DNA of 64,000 nucleotides from Cellulomonas sp. NS3 (GTDB lineage: Bacteria; Actinomycetota; Actinomycetes; Actinomycetales; Cellulomonadaceae): the NCBI RefSeq assembly GCF_024757985.1, contig NZ_CP103289.1, positions 4,030,001 to 4,094,000 of the forward strand. The letters are read 5' to 3'. Position numbers and translations under genes: made by a program. Positions 37,743-46,143 of the stretch are shown piece after piece. The notes under the pieces are model-generated. The model had not been told where the DNA came from, made no database searches, and saw only the letters and a program-made list of their open reading frames with translations. Numbering within the stretch: position 1 is the first letter of the stretch; each line of letters starts with the position of its first letter.

Positions 37743-37754
37743 GCAATCGTTTGC
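37743..37754. promoter_or_regulatory. LacI-type operator (GCAATCGTTTGC) in the uxaC-lacI gap
   Basis: The palindrome GCAA-TCGT-TTGC matches its complement at 10 of 12 positions and has the central CG of LacI-family sites. A GCAATCG half-site recurs at 37934-37940, next to the lacI start. It differs clearly from the GGAAAGCGCTTTCC-type sites, so a different repressor is implied, most simply the adjacent LacI protein. Confidence 0.65.
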
Positions 37755-37945
37755 GACGACCCTAGCGTCGGGTCGGGGACGCGACAACGGGCGAGCCCGT
37801 CGGGATCCGAGCGCTCACCATCAGGCTGCCGTAACACCTCGGACCGGTGCGCCAGCGCTGCGGCGCCGCCCGCGACACCCTGCCGGCGGGCCGTCGCCGA
37901 GACGGTCGTTGCACGCCACGACGCGCCCGTGGTGCAATCGCATCC

Positions 37946-39022
37946 ATGACCCCACCGGTGACGCTGCGCGACGTCGCGCGGGCCGCGGGCGTCTCCCCCG
38001 CGACGGCGTCCCGCGCGCTCGCGGCCACGGGCTCGACCTCGACCGACCGCCGCGCGCAGGTGCACCGCGCCGCACGCGAGCTCGGCTACCGCCCCAACCG
38101 CGCGGCCCGCGAGCTCATCACCGGGCGCACCGGCAACCTGTGCCTCGTCGTCCCCGACCTCGAGAACCCGTTCTTCGCGGCGGTCGCCAAGGCCGTGCAG
38201 TCGCGGGCGCGCACCGCGGGCTACGCGGTCTTCGTAGCGGACTCCGAGGAGGACCCGCACCTCGAGTCCGAGCTCGTGACGCAGCTCGGCGCGCAGGCCG
38301 ACGGTGTGATCCTGTGCGCGCCACGCATGAGCGAGACCGCCCTGACCCGGCTCAGCGCGGGGCGATCCGTGGTGCTCGTGAACCGCGAGGCGCCCGGCGT
38401 CGCGTCGGTCGTGGTGGACAACGTCGACGGCGTGCGTCAGGCCGCCGCGCACGTGCACGCCCTGGGCCACCGCCGGGTGGCGTGGGCGGGCGGACCGGCC
38501 GACTCGTGGTCGGACCGCGAGCGCCACGCGGGCCTGCTCCGTGCGGCCGAGCGGCTCCCCGGTCTCGAGGTTGTCGACCTCGGCCACTTCGCGCCCGTGT
38601 TCGCGGGCGGCGTCGCCGCGGCGGACCTCGTGGCCGCGTCGCGCGCGACCGCGGTGCTCGCGCACAACGACCTCATGGCGCTCGGGATCCTCGACCGGCT
38701 GCGCTCGCGCGGCACGGCCGTGCCCGGCGGCGTCTCCCTCGTCGGCTACGACGACGTGCCGGCCGCGACGCTCGTCTCGCCCGCGCTCACGACCGTCGCC
38801 GTGCCGTTCGGCCGCCTCGGCCGGGCCGCGGTCGACACCCTGCTCGGCCTCGGCACCGGCCTCGGCACCGTCACCGGCACGGGCCGCACCGCGGGCGCGC
38901 CCCGAGGAGCGGCACCCGACCCGGGTCCCGACGCCGCCGACCCCACCGCGCCCGGGCACCGGCTCGCCGTCGAGCTCGTCGTCCGCGGCTCGACCGACAC
39001 CGCCCCTGGAGGCGCATCGTGA
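37946..39022 (+). CDS. LacI-family regulator, probable uronate repressor
   Basis: This 358-residue protein has a LacI helix-turn-helix TLRDVARAAGVSPATASRAL (about 5-24) and a sugar-sensing domain (LCLVVPDLENPFFAAVAKAV; AVLAHNDLMALGILDRLRSR; GVSLVGYDDVPAATLVSPAL). It carries an unusual Gly/Pro/Asp-rich insert near 305-335 (GTGLGTVTGTGRTAGAPRG) before the last strand. It is divergent from uxaC and overlaps the downstream reductase gene by four bases (GTGA), so regulator and reductase are coupled. It likely represses both directions through the palindrome at 37743. Confidence 0.92.
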   Translation: MTPPVTLRDVARAAGVSPATASRALAATGSTSTDRRAQVHRAARELGYRPNRAARELITGRTGNLCLVVPDLENPFFAAVAKAVQSRARTAGYAVFVADSEEDPHLESELVTQLGAQADGVILCAPRMSETALTRLSAGRSVVLVNREAPGVASVVVDNVDGVRQAAAHVHALGHRRVAWAGGPADSWSDRERHAGLLRAAERLPGLEVVDLGHFAPVFAGGVAAADLVAASRATAVLAHNDLMALGILDRLRSRGTAVPGGVSLVGYDDVPAATLVSPALTTVAVPFGRLGRAAVDTLLGLGTGLGTVTGTGRTAGAPRGAAPDPGPDAADPTAPGHRLAVELVVRGSTDTAPGGAS

Positions 39023-40578
39023 CCACGACCCCCACCGACGCGCGTCCCACCGACCCGGCCCCCGACGCCGCGCAGCTCTCGCTCGCGACGCTCGACGCCG
39101 CCGCGGCCCACGCCGGCGCGTCGACCTGGACCCCGCCCGCGGTCGACCCGGGCGCGCTCGAGGTCGGGATCGTGCACCTCGGGCTCGGCGCATTCCACCG
39201 CGCGCACCAGGCCGTGCACACCGAGGACGCCGCTGCCGTGACCGGTGAGACGCGCTGGGGCATCCTCGGCGTCACCCAGCGCAGCGCGCGCGTCGCCGAG
39301 CAGCTGGCGCCGCAGGACGGGCTGTACGGCGTGCTCACGAAGGGCCGCACCGCGACGTCGCTGCGCGTGATCGGCTCGCTGCGCGGCGTCGCGTTCCCCG
39401 GCACGCAGACACCCGAGGTGCTCGACCGCCTCGCCGCACCGACGACGCACGTCGTGTCGCTCACGGTCACCGAGAAGGGCTACCGCCGCGCGCCGGGCGG
39501 CGGCCCGGACCTGGACGACGCCGGCACGCAGGCGGACCTCACGGCGCTCGCGGCCGAGCTCGGCGCCCCGGGCGCGGGCGCGACCGACCTGCGCCCCGCC
39601 GCGACGTCCATGGGCCTGCTCGTGCGCGGGCTCGCCCGGCGGCACGCGACGTCGGGCGCGCCCGTCACGGTGGTGTGCTGCGACAACATGGTCGACAACG
39701 GCGCCCAGGTCCGCCGCATCGTGACCGGGTTGCTCGACGCGGTCCCCGGTGCGGAGGCGCTGCGCGCCTGGGTCGAGGAGTCGGTGCGCTTCCCCGGCAC
39801 GATGGTCGACCGCATCGTCCCCGCGACGACGGAGGAGCACCGGGCGCAGGCGCACGCGGTCCTCGGGCTGCGGGACGAGGGCCTCGTCGTCGGCGAGCCG
39901 TTCACGCAGTGGGTGATCGAGGACGACTTCGCCGGCCCGCGCCCGGCGTGGGAGCGTGCGGGCGCAACGCTCACCGGCGACGTCGCGCCGTACGAGCGCG
40001 CGAAGCTCCGGGTGCTCAACGCGACGCACTCGACGCTCGCGTACCTCGGCGCGCTGCACGGCTACCGGACCATCGCCGAGGCCGTCCAGGACCCCGCGCT
40101 CGAGCAGGTCGCGCGCGCGCTGATCGACGAGGACGTGCTCCCGACGCTCACCCCGCCCGACGGCCTCGACCTGCACGCCTACCGCGACTCGGTGCTGGAG
40201 CGGTTCGCGAACCCGAACACCGGGCACACGACGATCCAGGTCGCGATGGACGGCTCACAGAAGCTGCCGTTCCGGCTGCTCGCGACGGCCGCCGACCGGC
40301 TCGCCGCCGGGGCGGTCCCGCACGCGGTGGCCCGGGCGGTCGCGGCGTGGGTCGTGTTCGTGCGGCGCGGCGCGTCCGCGACCGGTGACGTGCTGCCCCT
40401 CGACGACCCGCTGGCCGACGTGCTGCGCGCCGCTGCCGCCGGCCCCGAGGACGGGCTCGCGGACCGGATGCTCGACCTCCGCGCGGTCTTCCCGGCCGAG
40501 GTCGGGGACTCCCCCGAGATGCGCGCGGCCGTACGAGCCGCCGTGCTCGAGCTGCTCGCGGACGTGCGCGAGGCCTGA
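39019..40578 (+). CDS. Mannitol dehydrogenase-family hexuronate reductase (UxuB/UxaB type)
   Basis: This 519-residue NAD-dependent long-chain polyol dehydrogenase carries the cofactor region VGIVHLGLGAFHRAHQAVHT (about 52-71), VCCDNMVDNG, and the catalytic block ERAKLRVLNATHSTLAYLG (Lys, Asn and His about 331-342). Members include mannitol 2-dehydrogenase, fructuronate reductase (UxuB) and arabinitol dehydrogenase. Adjacent uxaC makes fructuronate or tagaturonate reduction most likely. The start is GTG at 39019 with GGAGG upstream, overlapping the lacI stop. Together with UxaA this gives uronate to KDG; the KDG kinase and aldolase are not in the window. Confidence 0.88.
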   Translation: MTTTPTDARPTDPAPDAAQLSLATLDAAAAHAGASTWTPPAVDPGALEVGIVHLGLGAFHRAHQAVHTEDAAAVTGETRWGILGVTQRSARVAEQLAPQDGLYGVLTKGRTATSLRVIGSLRGVAFPGTQTPEVLDRLAAPTTHVVSLTVTEKGYRRAPGGGPDLDDAGTQADLTALAAELGAPGAGATDLRPAATSMGLLVRGLARRHATSGAPVTVVCCDNMVDNGAQVRRIVTGLLDAVPGAEALRAWVEESVRFPGTMVDRIVPATTEEHRAQAHAVLGLRDEGLVVGEPFTQWVIEDDFAGPRPAWERAGATLTGDVAPYERAKLRVLNATHSTLAYLGALHGYRTIAEAVQDPALEQVARALIDEDVLPTLTPPDGLDLHAYRDSVLERFANPNTGHTTIQVAMDGSQKLPFRLLATAADRLAAGAVPHAVARAVAAWVVFVRRGASATGDVLPLDDPLADVLRAAAAGPEDGLADRMLDLRAVFPAEVGDSPEMRAAVRAAVLELLADVREA

Positions 40579-40611
40579 CACCTGGCGCGTCCAGGCGCGC
40601 GCGACCCAGCC

Positions 40612-40641
40612 TTGACGTCGGCGTTCCGCGCGCCCTATCGT
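40612..40641 (+). promoter_or_regulatory. Promoter of the Gfo/Idh-isomerase operon
   Basis: -35 TTGACG (40612-40617) and -10 TATCGT (40636-40641) are separated by 18 bases, immediately before a LacI-type operator. Confidence 0.65.
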
Positions 40642-40655
40642 GGAAAGCGCATTCC
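40642..40655. promoter_or_regulatory. LacI-family operator (GGAAAGCGCATTCC)
   Basis: The palindrome GGAAaGCGCaTTCC matches its complement at 12 of 14 positions and abuts the -10 box, so a bound repressor would block initiation. It is the second member of the three-site set. Confidence 0.78.
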
Positions 40656-40680
40656 CGCGCCTACCCCACTCGGAGAGACA

Positions 40681-41844
40681 ATGACGTCCCGCACGCTCCG
40701 CATCGCGATGAACGGCATCACCGGTCGCATGGGCTATCGGCAGCACCTGGTCCGCTCGATCCTGGCGATCCGCGACGCAGGCGGCGTCGTGCTCGAGGAC
40801 GGGTCGGTCGTGCAGGTCGAGCCCGTGCTCGTCGGGCGCAACGAGGGCAAGGTCCGCGAGCTCGCCGCACGCCACGGCGTCGCCGGGTGGAGCACCGACG
40901 TCGACTCCCTGCTCGCCGACCCGACGATCGACATCTACTTCGACGCCCAGGTGACCTCGCGCCGGTACGCGGCGCTGACGGCGGCGATGAAGCAGGGCAA
41001 GCACATCTTCACGGAGAAGCCGACCGCCGAGACGCTCACGGAGGCCGTGGAGCTCGCGCGCGTCGCCCAGGACGCGGGCGTCACCGCGGGCGTCGTGCAC
41101 GACAAGCTCTACCTGCCCGGCCTCGTCAAGCTGCGCCGGCTCGTCGACGAGGGCTTCTTCGGGCGGATCCTGTCGCTGCGCGGCGAGTTCGGCTACTGGG
41201 TGTTCGAGGGCGAGCACCAGCCCGCGCAGCGCCCGAGCTGGAACTACCGCAAGGAGGACGGCGGTGGCATGACCACCGACATGTTCTGCCACTGGAACTA
41301 CGTCCTGGAGGGCCTGCTCGGCTCGGTGAAGGCCGTCACCGCGAAGACCGTGACGCACATCCCGACCCGCTGGGACGAGAAGGGCCGCCCCTACACGGCC
41401 ACCGCCGACGACGCCGCCTACGGCATCTTCGAGGTCGAGGGCCCCGAGGGCGAGGAGATCGTCGCGCAGATCAACTCGTCCTGGGCCGTGCGCGTGTACC
41501 GCGACGAGCTCGTCGAGTTCCAGGTCGACGGCACCGAGGGCTCGGCGGTCGCCGGCCTCAACCGCTGCGTCGCCCAGCAGCGCGCGCACACCCCCAAGCC
41601 GGTCTGGAACCCGGACCTGCCGGTCACCGAGTCGTACCGCGACCAGTGGCTCGAGGTCCCCGCCAACGCCGACCTGGACAACGGTTTCAAGCTGCAGTGG
41701 GAGGAGTTCCTGCGCGACGTCGTCGCCGGGCGCGAGCACCGCTTCGGGCTGCTCTCGGCCGCGCGCGGCGTGCAGCTCGCCGAGCTCGGGCTGCAGTCCT
41801 CGGCCGAGGGGCGCCGCCTCGAGATCCCCGAGATCACGCTGTGA
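40681..41844 (+). CDS. Gfo/Idh/MocA-family oxidoreductase
   Basis: This 387-residue NAD(P)-dependent sugar dehydrogenase has the dinucleotide fold IAMNGITGRMGYRQHL (about 8-23), the conserved IFTEKPTAETLTEAVELA, and the catalytic-domain block DGGGMTTDMFCHWNYVLEG with the His expected in this family. GGAGAG before the ATG at 40681 supports the start. It is first of a two-gene operon; the isomerase start overlaps its stop (GTGA). Gfo/Idh with a TIM-barrel isomerase is the classic pair for inositol or 3-keto-sugar pathways. Confidence 0.92.
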   Translation: MTSRTLRIAMNGITGRMGYRQHLVRSILAIRDAGGVVLEDGSVVQVEPVLVGRNEGKVRELAARHGVAGWSTDVDSLLADPTIDIYFDAQVTSRRYAALTAAMKQGKHIFTEKPTAETLTEAVELARVAQDAGVTAGVVHDKLYLPGLVKLRRLVDEGFFGRILSLRGEFGYWVFEGEHQPAQRPSWNYRKEDGGGMTTDMFCHWNYVLEGLLGSVKAVTAKTVTHIPTRWDEKGRPYTATADDAAYGIFEVEGPEGEEIVAQINSSWAVRVYRDELVEFQVDGTEGSAVAGLNRCVAQQRAHTPKPVWNPDLPVTESYRDQWLEVPANADLDNGFKLQWEEFLRDVVAGREHRFGLLSAARGVQLAELGLQSSAEGRRLEIPEITL

Positions 41845-42806
41845 CCACCGGGTCCCCCGACCTGTCCCGGCTCTCGCTCAACACCGCGACGACCAAGGCG
41901 TGGGACCTGCGCGAGGCCGTCGACGGCGCCGCGCGCGCGGGGCTGCCGGCCGTGGGCCTGTGGCGCGACCGCGTGCAGGAGGTCGGGGCGCCGCTGGCCG
42001 CGAAGATCGTCGCCGACGCCGGCCTGCGCGTGTCGTCGCTGTGCCGCGGGGGCTTCCTGACCGCGTCCGACGACGCCGGCATCGCCGCGGCGCTCGAGGA
42101 CAACCGGGCCGCCGTCGTCGAGGCGGCGACGCTCGGGACGCGCGAGCTCGTGTTCGTCGTCGGCGGGCTGCCGGCGGCGTCGGCCCCCGGCGGACCGGCG
42201 CTCCCGTACCGGGGGACGACGGGCGCGACCCCCGCGGCAGCGCCCGGCACGTCGTCGGGCGCGCCCGCACGGACGCCCGACGGCAGCGACCCCGCGCGCG
42301 ACCTCGTCGCCACCCGCGCCCGCGTGGCCGACCGCATCGCCGACCTCGTGCCTTTCGCGGCCGAGCACGACGTGCGGATCGTCCTCGAGCCGCTGCACCC
42401 GATCTTCGCGGCGGACCGCGCGGTGATCTCGACGCTGGGCCAGGCGCTCGACCTCGCGGCGCCGTTCCCGGCCGAGACGGTCGGCGTCGTGGTGGACACC
42501 TACCACGTGTGGTGGGACCCGGACCTCGAGCGGCAGATCGCCCGCGCCGGCGCCGAGGGCCGGCTCGCGGGCTACCAGGTGTGCGACTGGGTCCTCCCGC
42601 TCGCCGCCGACGCGCTGCTCTCGCGCGGCCACGTCGGCGACGGGTACGTCGACTTCGCGACGATCACGCGCTGGGTCGCCGCCGCCGGGTACACCGGGGA
42701 CGTCGAGGTCGAGATCTTCCGGCAGGAGATCTGGGACGCGCCGGGCGACGAGACCGTGGCGACCCTCGCCGACCGCTACGCGCGGCACGTGCTGCCGCAC
42801 CTCTGA
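41841..42806 (+). CDS. Sugar phosphate isomerase/epimerase (xylose isomerase-like TIM barrel)
   Basis: This 321-residue protein has the AP endonuclease 2/IolE fold: RLSLNTATTKAW at the start, SSLCRGGFL, then VRIVLEPLHPIFAAD and VGVVVDTYHVWWDP (likely metal-ligand Glu, Asp, His), and VEVEIFRQEIWD near the end. An Ala/Gly/Pro/Thr-rich insert of about 40 residues (near 115-155) interrupts the fold between strands. It probably isomerises or epimerises the keto-sugar made by the coupled Gfo/Idh enzyme. A hairpin terminator overlaps its stop. Confidence 0.88.
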   Translation: MTTGSPDLSRLSLNTATTKAWDLREAVDGAARAGLPAVGLWRDRVQEVGAPLAAKIVADAGLRVSSLCRGGFLTASDDAGIAAALEDNRAAVVEAATLGTRELVFVVGGLPAASAPGGPALPYRGTTGATPAAAPGTSSGAPARTPDGSDPARDLVATRARVADRIADLVPFAAEHDVRIVLEPLHPIFAADRAVISTLGQALDLAAPFPAETVGVVVDTYHVWWDPDLERQIARAGAEGRLAGYQVCDWVLPLAADALLSRGHVGDGYVDFATITRWVAAAGYTGDVEVEIFRQEIWDAPGDETVATLADRYARHVLPHL

Positions 42807-42832
42807 CGCCGGAGCGCCGGACGTCCGGCGTC
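42805..42832. terminator. Palindromic terminator between convergent genes
   Basis: GACGCCGG pairs with CCGGCGTC; the inner CGCCGG/CCGGCG arms give an alternative stem around ACGT. It starts at the isomerase stop codon and faces the convergent metallo-hydrolase gene. Confidence 0.6.
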
Positions 42833-42855
42833 CCGGCGCCCGGCGCTGCGGGGCG

Positions 42856-43668
42856 TCAGACGGAGGCGGTCTCTCCGCGCCGCGGCACCCGCAGCCGGTG
42901 CGCCTCGCCCGCGGCCGCGAACGTCTCGACGAGCAGCGCGAGCGGCTGGCTGAAGTGCGCCCAGTCCTCGGTGTGCACCGGGACGACGACCGCGTCGGGC
43001 CAGAGCCCGGCGACGGCGAGCGCGCGCTCCGCGTCGAGCGTGAGCGGCTCGCCGGGGAGGCCGGGGGTCTGCGCGTCCCCGGCGAACAGCACGGCCAGCG
43101 TGACGTCGGGGACGCGCCGGGCGATCTCGGCGGCGATCTCGACGGACGCGTTGTCGCCGGACACGTAGACGGTCGGCTCGCCGAGGGCACGCAGGACGAA
43201 GCCGGTGACCGGCCCGGTGAGCGGCTCGCAGCCCTCGGGCCCGTGGCGGGCGGGCACGGCGGTCACGACGACGTCGCCCGCGGGCCCCGCGAGCGTGACG
43301 TCCTCCCACGGCTCCAGGCCGCGCGCCGCCGGGACGTCGGTGAGCCGGCTCGCCGCGGCCGGGGTCGTCAGCACGCTCCCGGCAGCGGGGAGCAGGGCAC
43401 GGCCGGACGCGTCGAGGTTGTCGGCGTGCTCGTCGTGGGACAGCAGGACGACGTCGACGGGTCCGAGCTCTGCGGCGCCGACCGCGGGCCCGCGCAGCTT
43501 GGTGAGCGTCGCGCCAGGGGACGGGTACGTGCCCGGCTCGTCGAACGTCGGGTCGGTGAGGAACGTCAGGCCGGCGTAGGTGAGGCGGAGCGTGGGGCCG
43601 CCGACGAGCGTGGTCGTGGGGCGCGCGTGCGCCGCTGCGGGGGTGACGGGTGAGGTCTCGAGGTCCAT
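42856..43668 (-). CDS. MBL-fold metallo-hydrolase
   Basis: This 270-residue metallo-beta-lactamase-fold protein resembles the UlaG/YtnP-like 'L-ascorbate-6-phosphate lactonase' group. The metal motif reads VLLSHDEHADNLD (about 81-93), with H-x-x-H-x-D spacing, after TDPTFDEPG. Later ligands lie in ARHGPEG and VYVSGDNAS, and the last in VPVHTEDWAHF. The substrate is unknown. It is divergent from the GlxA-type regulator at 43740, which may control it. A neighbouring in-frame upstream ATG at 43713 is possible but less likely. Confidence 0.88.
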   Translation of the reverse strand: MDLETSPVTPAAAHARPTTTLVGGPTLRLTYAGLTFLTDPTFDEPGTYPSPGATLTKLRGPAVGAAELGPVDVVLLSHDEHADNLDASGRALLPAAGSVLTTPAAASRLTDVPAARGLEPWEDVTLAGPAGDVVVTAVPARHGPEGCEPLTGPVTGFVLRALGEPTVYVSGDNASVEIAAEIARRVPDVTLAVLFAGDAQTPGLPGEPLTLDAERALAVAGLWPDAVVVPVHTEDWAHFSQPLALLVETFAAAGEAHRLRVPRRGETASV

Positions 43669-43727
43669 ACCGTCACTCTCGCCCGGGTCTCCCCGCTCGC
43701 GGCAGTGGCCCACGGGCGCATGGTCGA

Positions 43728-43733
43728 TAGGAT
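43728..43733 (+). promoter_or_regulatory. Putative -10 (TAGGAT) giving leaderless mRNA
   Basis: TAGGAT lies six bases upstream of the ATG at 43740, with no ribosome binding site. Confidence 0.5.
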
Positions 43734-43739
43734 CGGGCC

Positions 43740-44711
43740 ATGCCGCACCGGGTCGTCGTCCTCGCGTTCGAGGGCATCAGCCCGTTCCACCTCGCCGTCC
43801 CGACCACCGTGCTCGGCAACGAGGCGCTCGCCGCGCGCGGGCTCCCCTACCGCGTCCGCGTCGCGGCGCAGCGACCCGGCACGTTGACCACGAGCGCGGG
43901 CTACGACCTGACCGTGCGCCACGGGCTCGAGCTGCTCGCCGAGGCGGACACGGTCGTCGTGCCGAGCTGGACGCGCGGCACCCCGCCCGACGACGAGCTC
44001 GTCGCCGCCCTCCGTGCGGCGCACGCGCGCGGCGCGCGGCTCGTCGGGCTGTGCCTCGGGAGCTTCGCGATCGCCGCGACCGGGTTGGTGGACGGGCGCG
44101 AGGTCGCGACGCACTGGGAGGCCGCCGACGAGCTCGCCCGCGCGCACCCCGCGGTGCGGGTCCGCTCCGACGCGCTGTGGTGCGACCTCGGGGACGTCGT
44201 CACCTCGGCCGGCGTCGCCGCGGCGCTCGACACGTGCCTGCACCTGGTCCGCAGCGACCACGGCGCCCTCGTCGCGAGCGCGGTCGCCCGCGCGCTCGTC
44301 CTGGCGCCCCACCGCTCCGGCTCGCAGGCCCAGTTCATCGAGGCGCCCGTGCCGGCGGCGCAGGACGACGACCCGATGGGTACGGCGATGTCGTGGGCGC
44401 TCACCCGGCTCGACACCACCGACGTGGACCTCGACGCGTGGGCGCGCGCCGCGACGATGTCGCGCCGCACCTTCACTCGCCAGTTCCGCGAGCGCACCGG
44501 GACGAGCCCGCAGCAGTGGCTCCTCGACCAGCGGCTCGACCGGGCGCGCGTGCTCCTGGAGGCGACGGACGAGACAGTCGAGCGGGTGGCACAGCGCTGC
44601 GGGTTCGGGGGCGGGGCGTCGCTGCGCCAGCACTTCCGGGCGCGGTTCGGCGTGAGCCCGCGGGGTCACCGGGCGGCGTTCCGTCCGGCGGGGACCGTGG
44701 GCGTCGCCTGA
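43740..44711 (+). CDS. GlxA-family regulator (DJ-1/PfpI domain plus AraC domain)
   Basis: This 323-residue protein has an N-terminal DJ-1/PfpI-like domain (about 1-170; VLAFEGISPFHLAVPTTVLG; LVGLCLGSFAIAATGLVDGR, whose Cys sits at the nucleophile elbow). The C-terminal AraC DNA-binding domain (about 215-315) has VDLDAWARAATMSRRTFTRQ and ETVERVAQRCGFGGGASLRQ. GlxA-type proteins are ligand-responsive activators. It probably regulates the divergent metallo-hydrolase gene, 71 bases away. No LacI-type site is present here. Confidence 0.92.
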   Translation: MPHRVVVLAFEGISPFHLAVPTTVLGNEALAARGLPYRVRVAAQRPGTLTTSAGYDLTVRHGLELLAEADTVVVPSWTRGTPPDDELVAALRAAHARGARLVGLCLGSFAIAATGLVDGREVATHWEAADELARAHPAVRVRSDALWCDLGDVVTSAGVAAALDTCLHLVRSDHGALVASAVARALVLAPHRSGSQAQFIEAPVPAAQDDDPMGTAMSWALTRLDTTDVDLDAWARAATMSRRTFTRQFRERTGTSPQQWLLDQRLDRARVLLEATDETVERVAQRCGFGGGASLRQHFRARFGVSPRGHRAAFRPAGTVGVA

Positions 44712-44895
44712 GCGGCGGGCGCGCCCCCAGGCCGACCGGCTGCCGAGCGGGCGACGAGGCGTCGGAGGCCGAGGCCGCCTGACGACCGCAAAGCGCTGAG
44801 CCGCCCGCCGACCCTGCCGTTCGGCGACCGGGCTCGTCCCGCGACGGCGCCGCTCGAGCACCGGCCGCCCGGCGACCGAGCCGTGCTCCGCGGCG

Positions 44896-45363
44896 TCAGG
44901 CCCCGGTGCCGGTCGTGCGGATCGCCGCGCGGCGCGCCTCGGCGAACGTGCCGCGTGCCGGCGTGCGGGTGTCCGACCCCGCGGGAACCTGCGCGCGGCG
45001 CTGCTCGCGCAGGGGTCCGACCAGCGCCGCCGCGTCCACGTCGCGCAGGACGGCGTCCGCCGAGCGCCGGACCAGGGCCACGTTCCACGCCGACGGCCCG
45101 ACGAGGACCACGACGAGCCCCGCCGGGTCGTGCACCGCGTAGAACGTCGCGTCGGCCGTCTCCACGACGGACCGCACGGCCGACTCACCGGTCGTGTCGA
45201 GGAAGGCGAGGGTGGCGGCGACCGCTCGTGCGGCCGAGACGTGCGCGTCGGAGGCCGACCCGTCGTCGAGGACGACCCGGTCGACCGTGTCGAGGGCCAG
45301 GACGTGCTCGACGTCCCCGACCGCCTGCAGGCGGTCGAGGACGTCGGAGAGCTGGTCGGGCAT
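44896..45363 (-). CDS. Roadblock/LC7-like protein B
   Basis: This 155-residue protein has an N-terminal region (about 1-110) with a strand-helix-strand-strand-helix pattern like Roadblock/LC7 domains: VLDRLQAVGDVEHVLALDTV, then AAATLAFLDT-type helix text (RAVAATLAFLDTTG), FYAVHDPAGLVVVLVG, and an amphipathic helix with VRRSADAVLRDV. The C-terminal 40 residues are basic and probably disordered. It starts 17 bases after the stop of the second Roadblock-like gene, so the two are one operon. Roadblock proteins are regulators of small Ras-like GTPases (MglB), but no GTPase gene is near. Family assignment is by fold pattern only. Confidence 0.65.
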   Translation of the reverse strand: MPDQLSDVLDRLQAVGDVEHVLALDTVDRVVLDDGSASDAHVSAARAVAATLAFLDTTGESAVRSVVETADATFYAVHDPAGLVVVLVGPSAWNVALVRRSADAVLRDVDAAALVGPLREQRRAQVPAGSDTRTPARGTFAEARRAAIRTTGTGA

Positions 45364-45380
45364 GGCGCGGTGCCCGGGGC

Positions 45381-45749
45381 TCAGATGTCGAGCTGGTCCT
45401 CGAGCCCCTTGAGCGCACGGCGTGCGAGCGCGAGGTTCGAGCGACCGCGGTCGAGGACCAGGTAGGAGAAGACGCCGGCCAGGTCGGGCCGGGCCGACAG
45501 CCGGATGAGGTGGTACTGGCTGCCCAGCGTGATGAGGATGTCCTCGATCGTCTCGCCGAGACCGAGGCTCTCGATCGCGCGCATCTTGGATCGGATGACC
45601 TCGGTGTTCACAGCGGCGGCGAGCTCGAGGTCGAACGGCACCTTCGACTGCTGCGCGAGCGCCATGCCGCTCCCGAGGTCGACGAGGGCGATCGCGAGGG
45701 CGCCGTCGAGCTCGAGGATCTGCTGGAGCGCGGCGTCGGGCGTGGCCAT
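45381..45749 (-). CDS. Roadblock/LC7-like protein A
   Basis: This 122-residue protein is nearly all one Roadblock/LC7-like domain: LQQILELDGALAIALVDLGS (helix then strand), GMALAQQ, a long helix (LAAAVNTEVIRSKMRAIESL), ETIEDILITLGSQYHLIRLS, FSYLVLDRGRSNLALARRAL, and a C-terminal helix. It could homodimerise or pair with the next gene's product, as Roadblock proteins do. AAAGGG precedes the ATG by about six bases. A gap of about 395 bases separates it from the 89-residue gene upstream on the same strand. Confidence 0.75.
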   Translation of the reverse strand: MATPDAALQQILELDGALAIALVDLGSGMALAQQSKVPFDLELAAAVNTEVIRSKMRAIESLGLGETIEDILITLGSQYHLIRLSARPDLAGVFSYLVLDRGRSNLALARRALKGLEDQLDI

Positions 45750-46143
45750 GGTGGGCCCTTTCGGTTGGCACGGTGTGGTGGTGGGCGCAGCACCGCGCCG
45801 CGTGCCATGGTCCGGAGCCTCCGACGGAGCGGCAACCGCCCGTCCGCGCGGGCTGTCCGGGATGTCCCGGTCCGTCCCGTTCTCGCCCTCTGCGCGCGCA
45901 CCAGGTTCACCCCGACCCGCCGACCTCCGCCACCCGTTCGGAGCACGGGCGCCCGAGCGACTCCGTCCGCTCCTCCGAGCAGGGGTCGAGCGGCTCGGTC
46001 GTGCGCCCGGGGCAGCGATCGTGGCGGGCCGGGTGTCACGGGCCGCGGGGCAGTCCGCTTCACGGGCCGCGGGCAGGTCCGCCGGACGGGCCGGCGGGAC
46101 GGTCCGCGGCCGCCGGGACCGGCCCGGCGGCCGCGAGCGCGCG
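45750..46143. other. 394-base gap with no gene
   Basis: No coding frame with convincing start or composition is visible. It contains a 24-bp direct repeat (46036-46059 and 46060-46083, sharing TCACGGGCCGCGGG) and the strong hairpin at 46105-46135. The promoter for the Roadblock pair should lie near 45750-45800, but I see no clear box. Confidence 0.6.
46105..46135 (-). terminator. Strong hairpin terminator after the 89-residue gene
   Basis: CGCGGCCGCCGGG pairs perfectly with CCCGGCGGCCGCG over 13 bases around ACCGG. It begins nine bases past the stop of the minus-strand gene at 46144. Confidence 0.75.

Noticed and set aside
42856-43668. Metallo-hydrolase as an uronate lactonase of the neighbouring operon
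   Set aside because: It is on the opposite strand, separated by a terminator, and pairs better with the GlxA-type regulator; no sequence evidence for lactonase specificity.
44788-44801. GCAAAGCGCTGAGC as a fourth LacI operator
   Set aside because: Only the AAGCGCT core is shared, the outer arms do not pair, and it lies between convergent gene ends rather than at a promoter.
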